From Chloroflexi bacterium RBG_16_56_11 (GTDB lineage Bacteria > Chloroflexota > Dehalococcoidia > Dehalococcoidales > RBG-16-60-22): a stretch of 15,643 bases of DNA. The notes beneath the pieces were generated by a model. The model was not told the origin of the DNA and did no database searches. It was given only the letters and a program-made list of their open reading frames with translations. The first letter of the stretch is position 1. Each line of letters begins with the position of its first letter. Shown here piece by piece: positions 1 through 5,976 of the stretch. Made by a program: the position numbers and the translations under genes. The stretch covers positions 21,714-37,356 of the forward strand of contig MGNQ01000035.1 in NCBI GenBank assembly GCA_001796865.1. The letters run 5' to 3'.

Positions 1-767
1 CGTACTACCTCCGTCATGGCATCTTCACAAAGGGCGATGCGCTCCGGGTGGAGCTGGAGGGTAAAAAGCTCGCCGCGTTCGTGTATCTTCCCGAACATCG
101 CCCCCCACACCTCCGCTATCGCCTTGCCACTGGAAAAACCCAGCCGTTCCGCCAGGGCCTCGTCATCCGGGATGGAAACCGGTATCTGTATGAAGCCATC
201 ATCATAACGGTGCAGGGCGGTGTAGTCTCCCGACCGGCGCGATTGGTAAAATCCGAGCAGCCTCTCGTATTCCCGCCACATATCGTCCGGATATCGGGAT
301 GGCTCGAGGACGTCCCAGTGGATGGTGCGGCTGCTATCATAAGCGAACCCGAGCCGACGCAGCGCCTCGGGGGTCCTATCATTGGTGCGCAGGAAGGGGG
401 CACGGAAACCGGTAAAGGGCACCCCACACTTCACAAAAGTATCTGCCGCACGTTGAAAATGCCGGGACTGCTGCTCCAGAGGCATCACACCGTAGTCCGT
501 GTGGATATACCCGTGCACGGCGAACTCGACACCCCGGCGGCTGAGCTCCCTGGCAATATCTGGATTTCTCTTCAGGGTGACGGCGGTAATAGCGAAGGTT
601 GGCGTACAGCCCAGCCCGGCTGTTACCTCACCGAACTTCCGCAGGAGTCTATCGAATTTCCCGGAGGTGAGTCCGAAACGGCTGACGATACTGATGATCC
701 TGAGGGATAGGTTCTTGATTCCTCTCGACTTGGATAGAAAGCTCGTGGCACCCATCATGTCCATCAT
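1..767 (-). CDS. Polysaccharide deacetylase (CE4/NodB fold), 3' end cut by window edge
   Basis: This open frame starts at an ATG at 767 and runs off the left edge after 255 codons without a stop. It would remove acyl groups from a polysaccharide, probably N- or O-acetyl groups on a surface glycan. Visible CE4 landmarks are an HGYIH metal-binding motif at residues 85-89, an FRAPF motif at 121-125 (the usual RxPY-type motif) and LQLHPER near 237-243. The first CE4 motif with paired Asp residues (TFDDG) is not present where expected. I recall a shortened deacetylase subfamily with the same pattern, so this may be normal for it. Four ATGs lie within the first five codons (767, 764, 758, 755) and no clear ribosome-binding site decides between them; an in-frame stop sits 25 bp upstream. 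The protein looks cytosolic, with no signal peptide. Its promoter should lie in the 768-974 gap. Confidence 0.85.
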   Translation of the reverse strand, partial: MMDMMGATSFLSKSRGIKNLSLRIISIVSRFGLTSGKFDRLLRKFGEVTAGLGCTPTFAITAVTLKRNPDIARELSRRGVEFAVHGYIHTDYGVMPLEQQSRHFQRAADTFVKCGVPFTGFRAPFLRTNDRTPEALRRLGFAYDSSRTIHWDVLEPSRYPDDMWREYERLLGFYQSRRSGDYTALHRYDDGFIQIPVSIPDDEALAERLGFSSGKAIAEVWGAMFGKIHERGELFTLQLHPERIALCEDAMTEVV

Positions 768-974
768 AATGCGCCACGGGTTTGAACGAGGTTAGAAACA
801 GGTCGTCCCGCGGTGGGAATTATGTACGTTATCCGGTCTAAAATCACGCTCAATTTGAGTGCTGGCACTCATCTTTTTTAAATGTTATCCCTATTGCCTG
901 TAAACGTAAGATAAAGTTACGCTTATTAATAAAGATATATGATTATATACCCAGAATAACGATTTGTTAAGAAC
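768..974. promoter_or_regulatory. Divergent intergenic region with small palindrome
   Basis: This 207-bp AT-rich gap separates the divergent deacetylase and HTH genes. It holds a small hairpin-forming palindrome at 856-871 (tgagtg, ctgg, cactca) followed by a T-rich run, and one copy of the octamer aggttaga at 789-796. A weaker inverted repeat, cgtaa/ttacg with a 7-nt spacer, lies near 904-920. AT-rich runs (TATATA at 944-949) could be a -10 for the HTH gene, but I see no convincing -35. No coding signal is visible. Confidence 0.4.
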
Positions 975-1208
975 ATGTTAAAAAATGATAGCAACGATGC
1001 AACTCCCCCGCCGAGAATGCTCAATGTCTCCGAGGTGGCTCACATGTTGCACGTGCACCCCAACACTGTGCGACTATGGAGTAAAATAGGGGTGCTCAAG
1101 GCCTACCGCATCGGTAAACGCCGGGACTTCAGGTTCAATATCGTGGATATCGAGACGTTCCTTCACCGCGACGGAAGCTCTCCCTTTGAGCCGCCGGCCC
1201 AGGGTTGA
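975..1208 (+). CDS. Excisionase-family helix-turn-helix DNA-binding protein (first copy)
   Basis: This 77-residue protein carries a winged-HTH of the excisionase/MerR-like type from about residue 15 to 62: LNVSEVAHMLHVHPNTVRLW, then a basic wing (KAYRIGKRRDFRF) and DIETFL. Such proteins bind short DNA sites as regulators or recombination directionality factors. There is no integrase beside it, so a regulatory role is more likely. The start is the only ATG before the HTH, without a strong ribosome-binding site. It faces a small hypothetical gene tail to tail (11-bp gap). A paralogue with the same architecture lies at 4721-4954, on the other side of the HprK-like/galU/epimerase cassette. I am confident of the fold, not of the target. 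Confidence 0.85.
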   Translation: MLKNDSNDATPPPRMLNVSEVAHMLHVHPNTVRLWSKIGVLKAYRIGKRRDFRFNIVDIETFLHRDGSSPFEPPAQG

Positions 1209-1219
1209 TCTCCCGGCTT

Positions 1220-1423
1220 CTATTTGTATCCGCCGTTGCCGGGTAATACCGCGTTACCGTCCAGTCCCCGGGAGCATATATCCTTGAAGTAATAGCTTGT
1301 CCCGATCCTCAGCAGAATCCAGGCTAAGTCAGCGTGGGTTATCTTATACCTCAGCTGATACCTCTCGAATTTGTCCGCCAGCCGTGCTTCAAAGTTTTCA
1401 AGGTCAATTAACTGGACGTTCAT
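1220..1423 (-). CDS. Small hypothetical protein, 67 aa
   Basis: I do not recognise this protein. It is kept as a likely gene because its ATG is preceded by a near-perfect ribosome-binding site (gaggaggt, 5 nt upstream) in an otherwise non-coding stretch, and because it fills the space between the HTH stop and its own upstream region exactly. The protein is mixed polar and hydrophobic, with a probable amphipathic helix around LENFEARLADKFERYQLRY and a hydrophobic stretch DLAWILLRIG. It has no cysteines arranged as a metal site and no signal peptide. It is convergent with the HTH gene at 975-1208. It could be a partner of that regulator, but nothing in the sequence shows this. Confidence 0.55.
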   Translation of the reverse strand: MNVQLIDLENFEARLADKFERYQLRYKITHADLAWILLRIGTSYYFKDICSRGLDGNAVLPGNGGYK

Positions 1424-1688
1424 TCACTACCTCCTCAAAGGTGACCTGCGCGCCCTGCTTCCCGGGGAGGACAAGCTAAATGGCACGTATACAGTTTTAA
1501 TGTTAGCGGGGCAAGGTATGAACTAGGTTAGAGTTCTGTTATTTTGCGGTTAGATTATAAAAATTTATCAGGAACAAAATTTATTAAGATTTCTTTAGAA
1601 ATCTAACCGTATTCGTACATTATTTTAACCGTTGTCCTACCCCAGTCGTTTAGACTAACGATAGGCTTACACCAGATAATGCCGACTG
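1424..1688. promoter_or_regulatory. Intergenic regulatory region with repeated ggttaga sites
   Basis: This 265-bp gap upstream of the HprK-like gene contains three copies of [AC]ggttaga: 1525-1532 (plus), 1547-1554 (plus) and 1602-1609 (minus). The last two form a perfect 10-bp inverted repeat, cggttagatt (1547-1556) and aatctaaccg (1600-1609), around an AT-rich centre. A possible promoter is TAGACT (1651-1656) with GATAAT (1675-1680) at 18 bp. That would place transcription start almost on the ATG at 1689. No coding sequence is apparent. Confidence 0.45.
1547..1609. repeat. Inverted repeat, 10-bp perfect arms
   Basis: The arms are cggttagatt at 1547-1556 and aatctaaccg at 1600-1609, separated by 43 bp of AT-rich sequence. 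The arms match an octamer also present at 789, 1525 and 5936. This looks more like paired protein-binding sites than an RNA hairpin. A single repeat of this size can occur by chance in a window this long. Confidence 0.5.
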
Positions 1689-2648
1689 ATGTCATTGTCT
1701 GGCAGCAGGCAGCCGGGATACGTTATGCTCAACGACTCTCCACTCGACGCGAAGTCATTTTCCGGAAAGACCGGTAGATTCTATATTTCTATAGCCGGGA
1801 TCAGCAGCGCCATTATCAGCCAGGGGACTCATTTCCTGGAGATGCTGCATGAGCGCTACCGTCGTTTCGAATCTTCCGGCCCGGCGGAGTACGAGATTGT
1901 ACTACAGTTCCTGCCGCTGGAGGCCTTCCCCGCGGAAGACAACGGTCAGCCGGCCAGCCCGCCGGTAAAAAGGGTGAACTCGGGTAACAACTATATTATC
2001 AAACAGGCGGATAAACCGTTTCTGGCCGTTGTCAACACCGCTTCGAAAAAGGTACTGGTCAAGATGCGGTACAGTCAGAGCTGTTTCGACAATTTACTGC
2101 GCATGCTTTTCACCGTAATACTCGCCGAAGACGGAGGTCTGATGCTCCACGCTTCCGCCGTCAACGGGAACGGACGCGCCAGCATTTTCTTTCCTCCACC
2201 TGAAGATGATAAGGCAGCCATAACCAGTTTACCCGGGGAAAGCGCCGCCGCGCCCGATGAGCTTGTCATCATCAGGCCACACAACAACCGGTTCCGCGTC
2301 TACCGGACACCTTTCCGGGATGAACTTACGCCGGACCGCGGTAGCGGCCGGGCCGACCTGCGCGCCCTGTATTCCCTGAAAAAAGGTGAGACCCGACACC
2401 TCACCGCCCTGGACAAAGCGCTGGCGGTGGTTGCCCTGTACAAGCGGGTATCTTTTTTCACGGACGACGCCCTGCTGTTGGGCCGCGTATTCAATACCTG
2501 CTGCAATATTATCAATAAGGTCCCGGCTTACGAAATGCATTTTACTCCGGACCCCAGCCTCTGGCAATCTCTAAAGGAAAAGGGGCCGGACAACCTGCTT
2601 TTTCGGGCGCCGAGCATCTCGATGAATCCTTTACCGGGGGAGGTATAG
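1689..2648 (+). CDS. HprK/P-like (PEP-carboxykinase-fold) protein with degenerate P-loop
   Basis: This 319-residue protein resembles the HPr-kinase-like family. It has an N-terminal alpha/beta region (residues 30-130), then GGLMLHASAV (149-158), where intact relatives read GG-x-LHASAV followed by a P-loop. Here the P-loop position (about 168-178) reads FPPPEDDKAAI instead of GxSGxGKST: only the Lys (175) remains. The downstream acidic pair in DELVII (190-191) and the FRVYRTPF element are kept, so the fold is probably intact but nucleotide binding is doubtful. The start is uncertain: ATG 1689 has no ribosome-binding site and may be leaderless, while ATG 1725 is an alternative. The stop is 1 bp before the galU ATG, and the galU ribosome-binding site lies inside this gene, so the two are cotranslated. 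Function is unknown; it may modulate GalU or bind a sugar-nucleotide-related ligand (speculation). Confidence 0.7.
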   Translation: MSLSGSRQPGYVMLNDSPLDAKSFSGKTGRFYISIAGISSAIISQGTHFLEMLHERYRRFESSGPAEYEIVLQFLPLEAFPAEDNGQPASPPVKRVNSGNNYIIKQADKPFLAVVNTASKKVLVKMRYSQSCFDNLLRMLFTVILAEDGGLMLHASAVNGNGRASIFFPPPEDDKAAITSLPGESAAAPDELVIIRPHNNRFRVYRTPFRDELTPDRGSGRADLRALYSLKKGETRHLTALDKALAVVALYKRVSFFTDDALLLGRVFNTCCNIINKVPAYEMHFTPDPSLWQSLKEKGPDNLLFRAPSISMNPLPGEV

Positions 2649-2649
2649 C

Positions 2650-3528
2650 ATGCGAATTCGAAAAGCGGTGATAACGGCGGCGGGGTGGGGCACCCGGTTC
2701 CTGCCGGTAACCAAGTCGCAGCCCAAGGAGATGCTGCCCCTGGTGAATAAACCACTCATACAGTACAGCGTCGAGGAGGCCATCGCCTGCGGCGTCGAGC
2801 TGATAGTCATCGTCACGTCGCTGGGGAAAAGGGCCATTGAGGACTATTTCGACCGCTCTTTCGAGCTGGAACAGGTGCTGATGCAAAAAGGCGAGACCGA
2901 GCTCGCCGAGAAAATCCGCCGCCTTTCCAATATGGTGGATATCACCTATGTCCGTCAGAAAGAACAGCTCGGGCTAGGACATGCGGTGCTTTCGACCAGG
3001 AAGATAATTGGCGACGAACCTTTTATATTGCTGCTCCCCGACGACCTCTTCGAGCAGGGCGAAATGGTCTTGAAAAACATGGTGAATATCTGCGAACAAT
3101 ACGAGGGCAGCGTCATCGCGGTAAAGCAGGTGACCGAACGCGAAATCAGCCGGTACGGCATCGTCGACCCGCGGAAAAAAGCCGACCGCGTCTATCAGGT
3201 GCTTGACATGGTCGAGAAGCCCCGCCCGGAAGATGCCCCCTCGGACCTGGCAGTGATGGGAAGGTATGTCCTCATGCCGGATATTTTCCAGATACTCACG
3301 GAAACACTTCCGGGGAGAGGTGGAGAAATACAGCTCACCGACGGTCTCAAGCAGCTGGCCCGGAAAAACGCCGTTTACGCCTACGAGTTCGAGGGAGAAC
3401 GCTATGACGCCGGCACACCCTTCGGATGGCTCCAGACAACCATGGCCCTGGCATTGCGGGACCCGTGCCTGGGCCCCGAGCTGAGACGCTACCTCGACAA
3501 GCTCCTGCCGACCACCACGTACCAGTGA
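2650..3528 (+). CDS. galU: UTP--glucose-1-phosphate uridylyltransferase
   Basis: GalU makes UDP-glucose from UTP and glucose-1-phosphate, the activated sugar for surface glycans and for the 4-epimerase next door. The 292 residues are the usual length for bacterial GalU. The nucleotide-binding signature AAGWGTRFLP is at residues 10-19, with KEMLPLVNKPLIQY (26-39), VRQKEQLGLGHAV (101-113) and the metal-binding LLPDD (128-132). The later VEKP and the G-E-I-Q-L-TD region are present. The signature has Trp where most family members have Leu or Phe. A strong ribosome-binding site (gggggaggt) lies in the end of the preceding gene, giving a 1-bp intergenic gap and translational coupling. It is convergent with the epimerase, with a GC-rich hairpin between them. 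Confidence 0.95.
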   Translation: MRIRKAVITAAGWGTRFLPVTKSQPKEMLPLVNKPLIQYSVEEAIACGVELIVIVTSLGKRAIEDYFDRSFELEQVLMQKGETELAEKIRRLSNMVDITYVRQKEQLGLGHAVLSTRKIIGDEPFILLLPDDLFEQGEMVLKNMVNICEQYEGSVIAVKQVTEREISRYGIVDPRKKADRVYQVLDMVEKPRPEDAPSDLAVMGRYVLMPDIFQILTETLPGRGGEIQLTDGLKQLARKNAVYAYEFEGERYDAGTPFGWLQTTMALALRDPCLGPELRRYLDKLLPTTTYQ

Positions 3529-3570
3529 CAAAATCGGCTGGAGAATCCGGAGGCCGCGAGTAGCGATTCC

Positions 3571-3594
3571 AGCGGGCCCGGCCGGGCTACCGCT
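3571..3594. terminator. GC-rich hairpin between convergent galU and epimerase
   Basis: The palindrome gcccggccgggc (3576-3587) is bracketed by agcgg (3571-3575) and ccgct (3590-3594), so either strand can fold a stable hairpin. It includes the epimerase stop codon. Only a short T-rich stretch follows on the plus strand (tgttta), so it is at best a weak bidirectional terminator for the two convergent genes. Confidence 0.4.
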
Positions 3595-4519
3595 TGTTTA
3601 ACGACCGGTAAATCTCGCCGAGCCCTTTTTCCAGGCTATATTCCGGACGGTAACCGAAAGCCATCGCCCGTGAAATATCCGCCAGGCTGTGCTTGATGTC
3701 CCCGGGCCGCGGTGCCCGGTACTCGGGTGCGATAGATTTATCGCCCGCCAGCCCGATAATCAGCCGGGCCAGCTCACTGATGGTTACCCTCCGGTTACTT
3801 CCCAGGTTGAACACACCCGTGGCTTCGCTCTCGGCCGCCAGAATGTTGGCCCTGGCCGCGTCCCTGACGAAGGTGAAATCGCGGCTTTGCTCTCCGTCGC
3901 CGTAGATGACCGGAGACTTGCCTTCCATCACGAGCCGGAAAAACAGGGGGATAACGGCGGCGTAGGGCGAATCCGGGTCCTGGCGGGGCCCGTAGACGTT
4001 GAAATAGCGCAGGCAAACCGTTTTAAGGCCGTAAACCCGCTCGAAGATACGGCAGTAGTGCTCCGCGGCCAGTTTGGTCACGGCATAGGGCGACAACGGG
4101 CTGGGAATCATGTCCTCGGACTTGGGCAGAGTGGGGGTATCTCCGTAGACCGACGACGAAGATGCGTACACCACTTTCTTCACGCCGCAATCGCGGGCGG
4201 CGATAAGGACGTTCAGCGTGCCGGTGGCGTTGACTCTGTGCGAGCTTACCGGGTCTTTGATACTGCGGGGGACGCTGGGCAGGGCCGCCTGGTGAAAGAC
4301 ATACTCCGCCCCCGCAAATAATTTCCGCAGAAGCGCCAGATTGGTGATGCTGCCTTTGACTAGCTCGACGGCGCCGCTGTCCAGCAGCGATTTAATATTG
4401 GAAAGTTTACCCGTGGAAAGGTTATCGATAATGAAGACGCGGTAGCCGCGTCCGTATAAATCCTCCGCGAGATGGGAGCCGATGAATCCGGCGCCTCCGG
4501 TGACAACGACTTTCTTCAT
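3587..4519 (-). CDS. NAD-dependent UDP-sugar 4-epimerase (SDR family, GalE/WbpP-like)
   Basis: This 310-residue extended short-chain dehydrogenase probably interconverts UDP-glucose/galactose or their N-acetylated forms at C4. The Rossmann motif TGGAGFIGSH begins at residue 7, the catalytic Ser lies in YASSSSVYG (118-126) and YAVTK gives Tyr145 and Lys149. CLRYFNVYGPRQDP and RDFTFVRD follow the WbpP/Gne pattern, so an N-acetylhexosamine substrate is plausible but unproven. A longer frame opens at 4615, but the extra 32 residues are unlike the family, and an extended -10 promoter at 4621-4629 would start transcription near 4614. I therefore chose the ATG at 4519, next to the Rossmann strand. 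No strong ribosome-binding site is visible. With galU it forms a nucleotide-sugar pair, convergently arranged. Confidence 0.9.
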   Translation of the reverse strand: MKKVVVTGGAGFIGSHLAEDLYGRGYRVFIIDNLSTGKLSNIKSLLDSGAVELVKGSITNLALLRKLFAGAEYVFHQAALPSVPRSIKDPVSSHRVNATGTLNVLIAARDCGVKKVVYASSSSVYGDTPTLPKSEDMIPSPLSPYAVTKLAAEHYCRIFERVYGLKTVCLRYFNVYGPRQDPDSPYAAVIPLFFRLVMEGKSPVIYGDGEQSRDFTFVRDAARANILAAESEATGVFNLGSNRRVTISELARLIIGLAGDKSIAPEYRAPRPGDIKHSLADISRAMAFGYRPEYSLEKGLGEIYRSLNKR

Positions 4520-4620
4520 GTCACAACCGATTTCGCCGGATGATGCGGAATTATCCGGGACCGGTAAAACGTGGCCTGTCTTCGACTCTGACCGGTACCC
4601 GGGCATCGCCGGCAAAAAGG

Positions 4621-4629
4621 ATTATACCA
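4621..4629 (-). promoter_or_regulatory. Extended -10 promoter for the epimerase
   Basis: On the minus strand this reads TGGTATAAT, a perfect TGn-TATAAT extended -10. No good -35 is seen, as is usual for this class. Transcription would start near 4614, leaving a leader of about 95 nt before the ATG at 4519. The same ATGGTATAAT string recurs ahead of the membrane-protein gene at 5163-5783. Confidence 0.5.
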
Positions 4630-4720
4630 TAATTCCGGCCCTTTATTCCCGGCCGTCCCACCAGGACCTTCATCAAAAAGCTGAATGCTTTAACAATCAA
4701 CATATCAACCCCCTGCACTA

Positions 4721-4954
4721 TTAGGTCACCCCGGTACCCTTGCTGATGGTTTCGAGCCCGTTTTGATGGTTGAGCTCGGCCAGGTAACGGGCAATATCCT
4801 CCTGCCGGAACCTTCGGTCGCCGCGACTGGTCACACGGTACGATTTTATGATGTTCTGATCGCTCCACCGCCTGACCGTGTTGACATGGATATTTAGGAG
4901 ACGGGCTACGTCTTTTACGGTTAACATCGGCCGCATCTCTTCCAGACTTACCAT
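4721..4954 (-). CDS. Excisionase-family helix-turn-helix DNA-binding protein (second copy)
   Basis: This 77-residue protein has the same architecture as the one at 975-1208: LTVKDVARLLNIHVNTVRRW at residues 11-30, a basic wing (SYRVTSRGDRRFRQEDI) and a C-terminal tail. The ribosome-binding site gaggagg lies 6 nt before the ATG at 4954, which fixes the start. The recognition helices of the two proteins are similar (H-x-NTVR-x-W), so they may bind related sites. It lies upstream of the epimerase on the same strand with a 201-bp gap and a separate promoter between. The palindrome ggtaaattttacc at 5013-5025, 59 bp upstream of the start, may be an operator. Its target is unknown. Confidence 0.88.
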   Translation of the reverse strand: MVSLEEMRPMLTVKDVARLLNIHVNTVRRWSDQNIIKSYRVTSRGDRRFRQEDIARYLAELNHQNGLETISKGTGVT

Positions 4955-5012
4955 ATCTTGCCTCCTCTACATCTTTACCCCCTCCAAGATACGCAATTTG
5001 CCATAAACACAG

Positions 5013-5025
5013 GGTAAATTTTACC
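5013..5025. promoter_or_regulatory. Palindrome ggtaaattttacc, possible operator
   Basis: This has perfect 6-bp arms around a single base, 59 bp upstream of the HTH gene at 4721-4954. A related palindrome with 7-bp arms, ggtaaaa/ttttacc, lies at 7625-7641 upstream of the zinc-knuckle gene. The shared core suggests a common binding protein. No functional evidence is visible. Confidence 0.35.
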
Positions 5026-5090
5026 GAGGGCGGTATAAACAATTCGTAAAAACCAGAATCAGAGGTGATGGCAAGAGCCGATATGAAGAC

Positions 5091-5169
5091 GGGATAGACC
5101 CGATGGCGAAAAGCGCGCCTTCGGGGGAACAATAACCGGAAGGAATATCCGGACTTTCCGGTCTATCCC
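5091..5169. repeat. Inverted repeat enclosing a second hairpin
   Basis: The perfect 10-bp arms gggatagacc (5091-5100) and ggtctatccc (5160-5169) enclose a 7-bp hairpin accggaa/ttccggt (5135-5162). The inner hairpin shares its last three bases with the outer right arm, so the two foldings compete. The right arm overlaps the stop codon of the membrane-protein gene. It could be a terminator or attenuator for minus-strand transcription, or coincidence. It does not match any riboswitch I know. Confidence 0.3.
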
Positions 5170-5783
5170 CGGCTGTCGGGACCTGACTCTTCGCCGGAAG
5201 ACCCGAAAACCGCAATCATGATGTTCGCCAGTTCATGCTGCAGTTCAGGCAGGTCCCTGAGCACGGTCCGATCTTCCCGGCGAATTTTCTTCTCGACGGC
5301 GTCCAGCAAGTGGAAAATCTTCGTCATGCTGGAACCCAGCCTGATATCGACCAGTTCGGCGTCGACCTTCACGGCGCGAGCGGGGGCGGTCAAACGCGCC
5401 ACGATTCTTCTCAGTTCATCGAATCTCCCGGTTGCGCCGTCCCTGTCTACCGCTTGCTGGCGATATTGCGCGAGCGCGACCACGGCCCCGCTCGCCCAGT
5501 CATGTAGCCTTTTGAGCGCCCGGCCATGGTCACGTTTCCTCAGACTGATAAAAAACATCACGAGGGCCAGACCGATAACGACCCCGCTGATGACCTCGGT
5601 GGCGTCCACCAGGAAATTGAAGACGGTTCCGGTCACCGGCGAGTCGGTAATGGTCTCCACTAACGAGCTGGCGAATTGGCTGGCAGTACTCAAAGCCTGG
5701 AGCGTCGTAACGATGACGACGACTACCTGAACGCCAATAAGTACCAGAAAAGGCGCCAGGTATCTCCCGAAGATAGACTCCAT
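5163..5783 (-). CDS. Hypothetical two-helix membrane protein
   Basis: I do not recognise a family. Two hydrophobic segments are visible: about residues 8-30 (LAPFLVLIGVQVVVVIVTT) and 65-82 (EVISGVVIGLALVMFFIS). A basic stretch follows (RKRDHGRALKR), then a cytosolic, probably coiled-coil helical domain of about 110 residues rich in Arg, Asp and Leu (DELRRIVARL, LLDAVEKKIRRE). The ATG at 5783 was chosen; TTG at 5792 and GTG at 5786 are in frame. A TGGTATAAT extended -10 ends at 5792, so transcription would start at about 5785 and the mRNA would be essentially leaderless from this ATG. The gene is divergent from the HD-GYP gene. It might be a membrane partner in signalling, but that is only context. 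Confidence 0.75.
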   Translation of the reverse strand: MESIFGRYLAPFLVLIGVQVVVVIVTTLQALSTASQFASSLVETITDSPVTGTVFNFLVDATEVISGVVIGLALVMFFISLRKRDHGRALKRLHDWASGAVVALAQYRQQAVDRDGATGRFDELRRIVARLTAPARAVKVDAELVDIRLGSSMTKIFHLLDAVEKKIRREDRTVLRDLPELQHELANIMIAVFGSSGEESGPDSRG

Positions 5784-5791
5784 CACCGACA

Positions 5792-5800
5792 ATTATACCA
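5792..5800 (-). promoter_or_regulatory. Extended -10 promoter, predicted leaderless start
   Basis: On the minus strand this reads TGGTATAAT, ending 8 nt before the ATG at 5783. No ribosome-binding site fits between them, so the transcript would begin at or just before the start codon. This matches the promoter at 4621-4629. Confidence 0.5.
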
Positions 5801-5976
5801 TCAATCCCGGCGGGTATTATTATATCCGTATGGTTACGCTCGCGCGCACGGACATGCGGTGTAATTTACAGAACCTTTAGAAGTATCGTAACCGTTTTTA
5901 TTGTTTATTTACAGTATTAATGTCATCGTATCTATAGGTTAGATTCAGCGCAGTCTGTCCAGCCAGAGGTGAAAAA
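5801..5976. promoter_or_regulatory. Upstream region of the HD-GYP gene
   Basis: This AT-rich stretch lies between divergent genes. It carries the direct repeat atttacag (5864-5871 and 5907-5914) and the octamer aggttaga at 5936-5943, shared with the regions at 789 and 1525-1609. TTTACA at 5909 with a weak -10 about 17 bp downstream could be the promoter. I see no small gene here. Confidence 0.3.

Noticed and set aside
48..710. 220-codon plus-strand frame over the left end
   Set aside because: It is the antisense shadow of the deacetylase, whose minus frame shows real CE4 motifs.
856..871. CIRCE heat-shock operator
   Set aside because: The hexamers gagtgc and gcactc are present but in the inward order and only 2 bp apart, not as TTAGCACTC-N9-GAGTGCTAA.
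4551..5132. 193-codon minus-strand frame
   Set aside because: It overlaps the HTH gene in another frame, has no recognisable motif and low-complexity basic content, while the HTH frame has a strong ribosome-binding site.
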